Of a DNA stretch of 64,000 nt, positions 18,484 to 26,148 are shown in pieces (the stretch's first letter is position 1; each line of letters starts with the position of its first letter). The DNA comes from Bacillota bacterium. Its GTDB lineage: Bacteria > Bacillota > Clostridia > Acetivibrionales > JAEXSP01. Both the position numbers and the translations under genes were made by a program. The stretch covers positions 1-64,000 of the forward strand of contig JAEXSP010000007.1 in the NCBI GenBank assembly GCA_023453795.1, read 5' to 3'. A model generated the notes under the pieces. That model was not told the DNA's origin and made no database searches. It was given only the letters and a program-made list of their open reading frames with translations.

Positions 18484-19020
18484 ATGATTTTAGTGAGATG
18501 GCACGGCAGAGGCGGTCAGGGTGCTTTTACAGCAGCAAAGCTGTTAGGTGCTGCATATTCATCCGGCAATAATAGATATGCGCTGGCTTTTCCGTCATTT
18601 GGACCTGAAAGGCGCGGTGCTCCGGTCAGAGCTTTCACAAAGCTTGATAATAAGCCGATCAGGGATCGAAGTGAAAGCAAAAAATGTGATTTTATCATTA
18701 TTCTTGATGAGACCCTTTTTAACAGATCTTATCTGAATGAACTGAATGAAAAAGGAATTGTAATTATAAACTCCAAATACGGGTTTGAGGACAATCGCAT
18801 TTTGTCCCTTGATGCACTGAAAATAGCGGAAGATGAGTTGAAAGCACCCATTACCAATACTGCAATGCTGGGGGCCTTACTGGGGGTATTGAAAGATATT
18901 ACTGAAGAACAGGTTTTAAAAGCGGTTGAGGATTACATGCCTGAAAAAATCGTTGAAAAGAATAAAAAAGTCATCCGACGTTCAGCTGAGGAAATAAGAC
19001 AAAAGGGGGCAGCAATATGA
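18484..19020 (+). CDS. 2-oxoacid:ferredoxin oxidoreductase, gamma subunit
   Basis: 178 aa. The N-terminal WHGRGGQGAFTAAKLLG and FPSFGPERRGAPVRAF motifs mark the gamma subunit (domain III) of pyruvate/2-ketoisovalerate-type ferredoxin oxidoreductases. ATG 18484 with GGAGG 8 bp upstream is used; the frame opens at TTG 18469. The stop overlaps the delta-subunit start (ATGA at 19017). First of four subunits that together oxidise a 2-oxoacid to an acyl-CoA, passing two electrons to ferredoxin. Confidence 0.9.
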   Translation: MILVRWHGRGGQGAFTAAKLLGAAYSSGNNRYALAFPSFGPERRGAPVRAFTKLDNKPIRDRSESKKCDFIIILDETLFNRSYLNELNEKGIVIINSKYGFEDNRILSLDALKIAEDELKAPITNTAMLGALLGVLKDITEEQVLKAVEDYMPEKIVEKNKKVIRRSAEEIRQKGAAI

Positions 19021-19310
19021 AGCCGTCATTAAAAACTTTTATTAAACCCACACATATCAGTGAGCTGCCCAACGGTACCTATTTCGAGGCGGGGCATCTT
19101 GTAAGTAAAAATTCAGGCTGGCGGACAAAACGGCCGGTAATTGAAACCACGAAGTGTACAGGATGTCTGCAATGTTATCTTTACTGCCCGGATGGTGTAA
19201 TCGGAAAAGCAGACGGAAAGGTAGCCATTGATTATGATTTTTGTAAAGGCTGCGGTATATGCGTAAAGATTTGTAAATTTGGTGCAATTGAAATGGAGGG
19301 GGAACGATAA
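19017..19310 (+). CDS. 2-oxoacid:ferredoxin oxidoreductase, delta (ferredoxin) subunit
   Basis: 97 aa. Two 4Fe-4S motifs in the C-terminal half: CTGCLQCYLYCP and CKGCGICVKICK. The N-terminal half (PNGTYFEAGHLVSKNSGWRTKRPV) is the usual PorD leader. It carries electrons from the TPP/Fe-S core to free ferredoxin. It is translationally coupled on both sides (ATGA with gamma, TAATG with alpha). Confidence 0.92.
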   Translation: MKPSLKTFIKPTHISELPNGTYFEAGHLVSKNSGWRTKRPVIETTKCTGCLQCYLYCPDGVIGKADGKVAIDYDFCKGCGICVKICKFGAIEMEGER

Positions 19311-20479
19311 TGACGAAACACTTCCTTTCAGGCAATGAAGCTTTTGCTTATGGTGTAAGTCTTGCAAAGCCGGACGTAATATCTGCATACCCCATTACAC
19401 CTCAGACGGTAGTTGTAGAGAGGCTTTCCGAAATGGTTGAAGACGGTTCTCTGAAGAGTGAGTTTATTCATGTGGAATCCGAACACTCGGCTTTGTCCTG
19501 TGCAATAGGTGCAAGTGCAGCCGGTGCAAGAGCATTTACAGCAACATCGTCCCAGGGACTTTTATATATGGCTGAGTGTCTGCCATATGCATCAGGTGGA
19601 AGGTTTCCTATCGTGATGATGAACGCAAACCGTTCAACTGCGCTGCCGTGGAATATTTACGGAGATCAGCGGGATTCCGTTTCACAGCTTGATTCCGGCT
19701 GGATTCAGGCCTATGCAGAAACTGCACAGGAAAGTCTTGATTTTGCCTTGCTGGCTTATTACATAGCTGAGGACAAACAAGTTATGGCACCAGTTATGGT
19801 TAACCTGGACGGGTTTGTTCTTACTCATACCTATGAAGTTGTTGATGTACCGCCGCAAGAGCTCGCAGATCAGTTTCTGCCACCTTATGAGACAGAAAAC
19901 AGACTTGATATGGCTTCACCGAAAAACTTAGGTTACTCGGTTGGTCCCGATTTAAACACAGAGTTTAAATATTTAGAGCACATCGGCGTTAAGAATGCGG
20001 CAAAGGTAATTGTCGAGGCTGAAAGCCGGTTCGCTGAAATATTCGGGAGAAGCTATACTGGACTTGTGGACGCCTACCTTTGCGAGGATGCCGAATACAT
20101 TATGCTCACTCTCGGCACCATATCCGGACTGTGCAGGGAAACAGCCGACTTGCTCAGATTAAACGGTATAAAGGCCGGTGTTTTGCGTTTACGATATGTA
20201 CGCCCGTTTCCAAATTCAGAAGTGGCTGAAATTTTGAAAAAGGCAAAAGCAGTCGGTGTTCTGGAGAAGGATATTTCCTTCGGGAATGAGGGTACTATTT
20301 ATACCAATGTAAACTCTGCGCTTTACAAGGCTGGTTTGAATATACCTTCCTATAATTTTATCGGAGGACTCGGCGGGCGCGATATTACCAAGGAAAATAT
20401 AACAGATGCTTTTCGTCATATGGCAGACGGCGGTAAGAAAGTGAATTTCATTGGCCTGGAGGTGAATGTTAATGAATAA
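19310..20479 (+). CDS. 2-oxoacid:ferredoxin oxidoreductase, alpha subunit
   Basis: 389 aa, normal for separate alpha subunits. GNEAFAYGVSLAKPDVISAYPITPQTVVVERL at the N-terminus holds the YPITPQT motif of the TPP pyrimidine domain. ESEHSALSCAIGASAAGARAFTATSSQGLLYM continues that domain, and a transketolase-C-like domain occupies about 250-389. The subunit set and order (gamma, delta, alpha, beta) match pyruvate or branched-chain/other 2-oxoacid enzymes; specificity cannot be read directly. The context (methionine importer, aminotransferase, CoA ligase) suggests an amino-acid-derived 2-oxoacid such as 4-methylthio-2-oxobutanoate. Confidence 0.9.
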   Translation: MTKHFLSGNEAFAYGVSLAKPDVISAYPITPQTVVVERLSEMVEDGSLKSEFIHVESEHSALSCAIGASAAGARAFTATSSQGLLYMAECLPYASGGRFPIVMMNANRSTALPWNIYGDQRDSVSQLDSGWIQAYAETAQESLDFALLAYYIAEDKQVMAPVMVNLDGFVLTHTYEVVDVPPQELADQFLPPYETENRLDMASPKNLGYSVGPDLNTEFKYLEHIGVKNAAKVIVEAESRFAEIFGRSYTGLVDAYLCEDAEYIMLTLGTISGLCRETADLLRLNGIKAGVLRLRYVRPFPNSEVAEILKKAKAVGVLEKDISFGNEGTIYTNVNSALYKAGLNIPSYNFIGGLGGRDITKENITDAFRHMADGGKKVNFIGLEVNVNE

Positions 20480-21374
20480 TTTAAACGCAAAAACACTCTC
20501 CGAAGACGAATTCTTCTATGGCCATAAGGCATGTGCCGGGTGCGGCGGAAGTCTTGCAGTCAGAATAGCTTTAAAAGTATTGGGTAAAAAGGCTGTTGCT
20601 GTACTGCCTGCCGGATGTATGTCGGCAGTCGGGTTTAACTTTCCGCAGCTCTGTTTTGCAAATAATGCAATTATCTCTACATTTGCAGGAACAGCTTCCA
20701 TGCTGACCGGAATAGAAGCCGGGCTGCGAGCAAAAGGTATTGATGATTTTATTGCGGTTGGCTTTGCCGGAGACGGCGGTACTGCGGATATTGGTATACA
20801 GGCTTTACTTGGTGCGGTAGACAGAGGTGATGATATTCTGTATATCTGTTATGACAACGAGGCTTATATGAATACCGGCATTCAAAAGAGTTCCCTGACG
20901 CCGTTTGGTGCAAGAACCACTACTACACCCGCAGGTAAAAATATTCGTGGAAACTTAATGCGCAAGAAAAATATGTTTGAAATTGTTTCGGCGGCTGAGC
21001 CTGCTTATGCCGCAACAGCCAGTATAGGATATTTAAACGACTTTATGGCTAAAGTTCAGAAAGCGTCGGAGAGGAAAGGCTTTAAATACATCCATGTTAT
21101 TGCTCCATGTCCCGCAGGCTGGGGAATTCAGACCGACGAAACGGTTGATGTCTCAAAAGCTGTAGTAGACAGCGGTCTTTGGTATTTGGCGGAATATGAA
21201 AATAATAAATATTACATAAATCATATCCCAAAGCAATTCTCCGATGTAGGAGAATATCTGAAAAGTCAGGGCAGGTTCAGACAGCTGACAGATGAAGACA
21301 TTGCAAAAATAGTGTCGGAACGGGACTTGAAATGGGAATTGATTCGGAAAAACTGGAAGAAAGGAAAAGTATAG
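20466..21374 (+). CDS. 2-oxoacid:ferredoxin oxidoreductase, beta (TPP) subunit
   Basis: 302 aa. Binds the TPP diphosphate through GDGGTADIGIQALLGAV plus YDNEAYMNTG. Cluster cysteines occur as CAGCGG near the N-terminus, PAGCMSAVG, and probably PCPAGW near 215. Overlaps the alpha stop by 14 bp; ATG 20472 is an alternative start, and GGAGG at 20458-20462 serves either. Completes a four-subunit enzyme. Confidence 0.9.
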   Translation: MLMNNLNAKTLSEDEFFYGHKACAGCGGSLAVRIALKVLGKKAVAVLPAGCMSAVGFNFPQLCFANNAIISTFAGTASMLTGIEAGLRAKGIDDFIAVGFAGDGGTADIGIQALLGAVDRGDDILYICYDNEAYMNTGIQKSSLTPFGARTTTTPAGKNIRGNLMRKKNMFEIVSAAEPAYAATASIGYLNDFMAKVQKASERKGFKYIHVIAPCPAGWGIQTDETVDVSKAVVDSGLWYLAEYENNKYYINHIPKQFSDVGEYLKSQGRFRQLTDEDIAKIVSERDLKWELIRKNWKKGKV

Positions 21375-21387
21375 GGAGGAAAATTAT

Positions 21388-22716
21388 ATGAGTGAGAAAA
21401 TATACTGGGATGAAAAAATAGAAACAATGCCGAGAGAGGAGCTTGAAGCACTTCAGCTTAAGGAATTGAAGGAAATTGTAAAGTATTCCTATGAGACATC
21501 CCCTTATTATAAACGGGCTTTTGATCAGGCCGGTGTTAAACCTGAGGATATTCAGACACTTTCGGACATTGAAAAGTTTCCGTTTGTTGATAAAATAACT
21601 GAACGAGAGACCCAGGGGGTCGGCAGTTTTCTAGGTGAAATGTGTTCGGTACCTGAGGATGATGTGGTATTTGTATCTGCATCAAGCGGTTCAACAGGAG
21701 TTCCTACACTCAGTCCGTTTACCAAAAAGGATTTCGATGAGTGGCAGGACGTAGAAAGCCGTCTTTTCTACGCTGCAGGAATGAGAAAGTCCGATCGCTA
21801 TGTCCATGCACTGAATTTTACTCTTTTTGTTGGCGGACCGGATGTTATCGGTGCGCAAAACTTAGGTGCCCTCTGCATATGGTCAGGTACGGTTCCTTCT
21901 GACCGCCTGCTGTTTATTTTGAAGGAATTCAAACCCACGGTAATTTGGACTACACCGTCGTATGCATGGTACCTTGGAGAAACCGCAAAGAAAAACGGCA
22001 TTGATCCGGCTAAGGAGCTTTCAATCAATAGAATAATCGTTGCAGGCGAAGCCGGCGGTTCTATTCAGGCTACCCGGGATGCTATTGAAAAGCTGTGGGA
22101 TGCGAAGCTGTATGACTTCTTCGGTATTTCGGATATTTTCGGGGCCTGCGCTGGTATGTGCGAGGAACGAGACGGTTTACATATAGCCGAGGATCATATT
22201 TTAGTTGAGGTTGTGGATCATAGAACCGGTGAAATTGTGCCTCCCGGTGAACGCGGTGAATTGATCATGACAACCCTCAGAAAACATGCGAGACCTATGA
22301 TCCGTTTCAGAACAGGTGATATAGGCTATATCAACAAGGAAAAGTGCAAATGCGGCAGAACACATACAAGAATCAATATTGTCGGAAGGAAAGATGATAT
22401 GTTTATCGTCTCCGGAGTGAATGTCTTTCCTAGTGATATTGAGTTTGTCATCCGCGGATTGTCCGGTATAACCGGTGAATATGTTATCCGTGTATTTGAG
22501 AAGGATTTTACTGCAAAATATAGAATACAAATAGAAAAGTCCCATAACAGCAATGAAACGGATGAGGAACTTTCAGCTCGTGTTTCGGCAGCTATAAAAG
22601 CAAGAATTGGTGTTAAGCCTTATGATGTGGAAGTCCTGAAGGACGGAGAACTGCCGAGGGCTACACATAAGGCAAAACGCCTGATAGACGAAAGAAAAAT
22701 AGACTTTTCTATTTAA
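21388..22716 (+). CDS. phenylacetate-CoA-ligase-like (PaaK family) acyl-CoA ligase
   Basis: 442 aa. AMP-forming adenylating enzyme: SASSGSTGVPTLSPFT (P-loop, about 98), a Y-DFFGISDIFGACAGMCEE active-site block, FRTGDIGYIN with the C-terminal-domain Asp, and GRKDDMFIVSGVNVFP. PaaK proteins activate aryl or thioaryl carboxylates to CoA esters; next to ferredoxin oxidoreductases they may instead work in reverse to recover ATP from acyl-CoA. Here the acyl-CoA could be 3-methylthiopropionyl-CoA or an aryl/branched acid. Good GGAGGAAAATT site; 14 bp after the beta subunit. Confidence 0.85.
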   Translation: MSEKIYWDEKIETMPREELEALQLKELKEIVKYSYETSPYYKRAFDQAGVKPEDIQTLSDIEKFPFVDKITERETQGVGSFLGEMCSVPEDDVVFVSASSGSTGVPTLSPFTKKDFDEWQDVESRLFYAAGMRKSDRYVHALNFTLFVGGPDVIGAQNLGALCIWSGTVPSDRLLFILKEFKPTVIWTTPSYAWYLGETAKKNGIDPAKELSINRIIVAGEAGGSIQATRDAIEKLWDAKLYDFFGISDIFGACAGMCEERDGLHIAEDHILVEVVDHRTGEIVPPGERGELIMTTLRKHARPMIRFRTGDIGYINKEKCKCGRTHTRINIVGRKDDMFIVSGVNVFPSDIEFVIRGLSGITGEYVIRVFEKDFTAKYRIQIEKSHNSNETDEELSARVSAAIKARIGVKPYDVEVLKDGELPRATHKAKRLIDERKIDFSI

Positions 22717-22731
22717 TCGGAGGGATACACC

Positions 22732-23895
22732 ATGCCGCAATTATCACAAAGAACAGCTGGCTTCACAGATTCGGTTATAAGACGTATGACACGAGTCTCC
22801 AACCGGTACGGGGCAATTAACTTGTCCCAAGGCTTTCCGGACTTTGACCCGCCAAAGGAAATACTTGACAGGCTTGCGGAAATAGCACATTCTGGGCCGC
22901 ATCAGTATTCAATAACATGGGGAGCAGACAATTTCCGAAATGCTCTTGCAAAAAAACAGTCTGATTATATGGGAAGAAAGATTGATCCCGACAGCGAGAT
23001 CGTTGTAACCTGCGGAAGCACCGAAGCAATGATGGCGGCCATGATGACCGTTACAAATCCGGGCGACAAGGTAATTGTATTCTCGCCGTTTTATGAGAAT
23101 TACGGTGCTGATACGATACTTTCCGGTGCGGAACCGATTTACGTACCACTTTATCCTCCCGAATTCAATTTTAGGTATGAAGAACTGGAAGCTGCTTTTC
23201 GTCAGCAGCCAAAGGCATTAATCCTTTGCAACCCATCTAATCCTTCGGGTAAGGTTTTTACAGAGGAGGAACTCAAAACAATTGCATTCCTTGCAGAAAA
23301 ATATGATACATTTGTTATCACCGATGAGGTGTATGAACATATTGTTTATGAGCCTTATCGTCATGTTTATTTTGCTTCTCTGCCCGGTATGTTTGAACGT
23401 ACCATATCATGCAGCTCACTTTCCAAGACCTACTCAATAACCGGATGGCGTCTTGGTTATATAATTGCACCGGCACACATTGTCGATGCAGCAAAAAAGG
23501 TGCACGATTTTCTGACTGTGGGTGCAGCGGCCCCCCTTCAGGAAGCGGCTGTAGTCGGTTTGGAATTTGATCGGTCTTACTACGATGCTTTAAGAGCAAA
23601 ATACACTGAAAAAAGAGAATTATTCCTGAGAGGTCTCAAAGACATCGGCATCTCACATACCGATCCACAGGGAGCTTATTATATCATGCTTGATATATCG
23701 GAATTCAAATATGACGACGATATTTTATTCTGCGAAAGGCTTGCAAGAGATGTTGGAGTCGGTGCGGTTCCAGGGTCGAGCTTTTTTAGAGAAGATGTGC
23801 ATCATCTTATCAGGCTTCATTTTGCAAAGAAGAATGACACCTTGAATGAGGCGCTTAACAGGCTGGAGCACTTCAAAGTGAAAATGAAGAAATAG
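22732..23895 (+). CDS. class I/II PLP aminotransferase (methionine/aromatic type?)
   Basis: 387 aa. Fold-type I aminotransferase with INLSQGFPDFDPP, CNPSNPSGKVF, ITDEVYEHIVYE and the PLP lysine in SSLSKTYSITGWRLGY (about residue 234). The SQGFPDFDPP start groups it with the kynurenine/glutamine-phenylpyruvate and YbdL-type methionine aminotransferases rather than aspartate aminotransferases. It would deaminate an amino acid to the 2-oxoacid used by the oxidoreductase encoded upstream. Last gene of the metQ operon, 16 bp after the ligase, followed by a strong terminator. Substrate is inferred from context. Confidence 0.85.
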   Translation: MPQLSQRTAGFTDSVIRRMTRVSNRYGAINLSQGFPDFDPPKEILDRLAEIAHSGPHQYSITWGADNFRNALAKKQSDYMGRKIDPDSEIVVTCGSTEAMMAAMMTVTNPGDKVIVFSPFYENYGADTILSGAEPIYVPLYPPEFNFRYEELEAAFRQQPKALILCNPSNPSGKVFTEEELKTIAFLAEKYDTFVITDEVYEHIVYEPYRHVYFASLPGMFERTISCSSLSKTYSITGWRLGYIIAPAHIVDAAKKVHDFLTVGAAAPLQEAAVVGLEFDRSYYDALRAKYTEKRELFLRGLKDIGISHTDPQGAYYIMLDISEFKYDDDILFCERLARDVGVGAVPGSSFFREDVHHLIRLHFAKKNDTLNEALNRLEHFKVKMKK

Positions 23896-23941
23896 AAACC
23901 GTCTGTGAAAATGCTACATAAAAACTTGATAACCTTATATA

Positions 23942-23979
23942 AAAATAGAACTATTCTTTGATTAGTTCTATTTTATTTT
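23942..23979 (+). terminator. intrinsic terminator of the met/KFOR operon
   Basis: A 12-bp perfect stem, AAAATAGAACTA (23942-23953) with TAGTTCTATTTT (23963-23974), followed by ATTTTC. Ends the transcript started at 15648. Confidence 0.9.
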
Positions 23980-24056
23980 CGTGGTTTTTGCTTCTCCATA
24001 AAATCTTCACATACTCCTGTTACTATTTTTTTATCAAATTAAAAGGTGGGAGTACA

Positions 24057-24590
24057 ATGTCTGATATAAAGCAAGGTTTCAAAAAAAATAAGGAATCCGG
24101 TAAATCAAAAAAGGTCATAGCTGTTGCAGCAGGCATTGCTGTTGTCTTAATTATATCGGTATTTATTGCAAAGGGAAGTATAAACGGCAGAAACAGCAGC
24201 AGTGAAACGGCTCCTGCCGGTGGGGATTTAAAAATTCCCAAGAGCGAGATAACAGAAACTGCAAAGTTCTATCCATACAATGTCAAAGGAACCAAGCTGG
24301 AGATTTTGGCTGTTAAAGCCGGTGACGGTTCAATAAGGACGGCCTTCAATACGTGTCAGGTGTGTAACGGCTCACCGAGGGCATATTACAAACAGGAAGG
24401 CGATGTTTTAGTATGCCAGAACTGTGGAAACAGGTTTGAAATGGATATGGTTGAGCAGCAAAGAGGCGGCTGCAACCCAATACCCATAATGCAGGATGAA
24501 AAGAAGGATGACGGTACAAGCATCGTTATCCCGGAAGAATTGATTGTCAATAACAAAGACTTGTTTACTTCAAACTGGAAATCAGAATAG
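24057..24590 (+). CDS. membrane-anchored DUF2318 protein
   Basis: 177 aa from ATG 24057, which has AAGGTGGGAG upstream; the frame is open further upstream without support. A basic N-terminus (KQGFKKNKESGKSKK) is followed by one membrane helix (about 18-38), so the bulk is extracytoplasmic. The domain carries CQVCNG near 100, CQNCG near 121 and RGGCNPIPI, the cysteine pattern of DUF2318, a domain often found with Fe-S-like or metal-handling membrane proteins. It precedes the copper cassette by 75 bp and may be part of it. Confidence 0.75.
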   Translation: MSDIKQGFKKNKESGKSKKVIAVAAGIAVVLIISVFIAKGSINGRNSSSETAPAGGDLKIPKSEITETAKFYPYNVKGTKLEILAVKAGDGSIRTAFNTCQVCNGSPRAYYKQEGDVLVCQNCGNRFEMDMVEQQRGGCNPIPIMQDEKKDDGTSIVIPEELIVNNKDLFTSNWKSE

Positions 24591-24665
24591 AACCTCCGCA
24601 AAATTTTCACAATTACCTGTTTGAATAAGAAAGATGTTTTAGTGTAGGGTGACGGAGGTATAACT

Positions 24666-26123
24666 ATGAATGAAAAGCTGGCACGAAAAGTCCTCCATAT
24701 AGATGGAATGACTTGTACAAGCTGTGAGATGAGAATTGAAAATACACTAAATAAACTTGACGGTATGATTAATGCTAAAGCTATATACAGCAGTTCAAAT
24801 GTTTATGTCACATATGATGAAAACAGGTTGGAAGCGGGTAAAATAATTGATGCTGTAGAAAAACTGGGTTACAAGGTTATAAACGGTGCTGCCGCAACGA
24901 ATATAAATCATAACGAAAAGGAGAGCGGCAGGCCGGCAAAAAATGAAAATAAAATGGGTGTAGGGCAGTTAATAGGTATAGGCATAATCATCCTTGCCCT
25001 ATATATGATTGTTAAAAACACCGTCGGATTTAATTTTATACCTCAGGTGAACCAGTCGATGGGGTATGGTATACTGTTTGCAGTCGGACTGTTAACCTCG
25101 CTTCACTGTATTGCAATGTGCGGTGGAATCAACATGTCCGTATGCATGAAATATAAGGCTGATTACAGGCCGAAAAAGTTTTCTGTGCTGAAGCCAAGTG
25201 CTTTATATAACTTGGGAAGAGTGCTGTCTTATACGGTTATCGGTGGTATTGCCGGTGCCCTCGGAGCTGCGGTTGGTTTTTCCGGTACGGCAAAGGGTGT
25301 AATTGCTATAATATCCGGTATTTTTATGGTTGTTATGGGTTTGAATATGTTGAATATTTTCCCGTGGCTCAGGAAGATCAATCCCAAAATGCCAAAAAGC
25401 TTCGGGAAAAAAGTATTTAACAATACCGGTGAAAAAGGTCCTCTTTTTATCGGAATGCTAAACGGTCTTATGCCGTGCGGGCCTCTTCAGGCAATGCAGC
25501 TTTATGCGCTTGGAACAGGAAGCTTTGCTGCCGGAGCGATATCGATGCTTTTGTTTAGCTTGGGAACTGTGCCGCTTATGTTTGGCTTTGGGGCGGTCAG
25601 TACATTGCTCAGCGGCAGGTTTACACACAAAATGTTAAAGGTAAGTGCAGTATTGGTAATGGTTCTGGGAATCATCATGTTAAATAGGGGTCTGAATCTT
25701 TCAGGATACAGTTTTGCCGCCGCATTAGGCAATTCCGGGGGTTCGGGCAGCATTGCAAGAATAGAAAACGGTGTGCAGTTGGTCACTACAAAGCTCAAAG
25801 CAGGAAGCTATACACCTATTGTTGTTCAAAAGGGAATACCTGTAAAATGGACAATAAAAGCAGATGAAGGAAGCTTGAATGGCTGCAATAATGCAATAAC
25901 CGCACAGGAATTCGGAATAGATAATAAGAAATTGGCTGTTGGTGATAATATAATTGAGTTTACGCCGGATAAGGAAGGAAACTATGTTTATTCTTGCTGG
26001 ATGGGAATGATAAGTAGTAATATAAAAGTAGTTGACGATATAAAGAAAGTGGATTTGGATGATGAGAAAAGAGATGTTGAAGGCTATAAGCCGGCGGCAG
26101 CCTCAAGTGGCTGCTGCCACTAA
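24666..26123 (+). CDS. HMA - TauE/SafE (DsbD-like) - cupredoxin fusion
   Basis: 485 aa in three parts. Residues 8-75: heavy-metal-associated domain with GMTCTSCEMRIE. Residues about 95-345: six or seven membrane helices of the SafE/DsbD_2 type, with LLTSLHCIAMCGGI and GLMPCGPLQAM, whose cysteines are conserved in copper-linked members. Residues about 360-465: cupredoxin-like beta domain ending ...GNYVYSCWMGMI, with Cys and Met as likely copper ligands, and a CCH tail. It probably passes copper or electrons across the membrane. Start ATG with GACGGAGG. CopA and CopZ follow. Confidence 0.8.
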   Translation: MNEKLARKVLHIDGMTCTSCEMRIENTLNKLDGMINAKAIYSSSNVYVTYDENRLEAGKIIDAVEKLGYKVINGAAATNINHNEKESGRPAKNENKMGVGQLIGIGIIILALYMIVKNTVGFNFIPQVNQSMGYGILFAVGLLTSLHCIAMCGGINMSVCMKYKADYRPKKFSVLKPSALYNLGRVLSYTVIGGIAGALGAAVGFSGTAKGVIAIISGIFMVVMGLNMLNIFPWLRKINPKMPKSFGKKVFNNTGEKGPLFIGMLNGLMPCGPLQAMQLYALGTGSFAAGAISMLLFSLGTVPLMFGFGAVSTLLSGRFTHKMLKVSAVLVMVLGIIMLNRGLNLSGYSFAAALGNSGGSGSIARIENGVQLVTTKLKAGSYTPIVVQKGIPVKWTIKADEGSLNGCNNAITAQEFGIDNKKLAVGDNIIEFTPDKEGNYVYSCWMGMISSNIKVVDDIKKVDLDDEKRDVEGYKPAAASSGCCH

Positions 26124-26148
26124 TGCAGAGGAACATCTATAAAAAATT

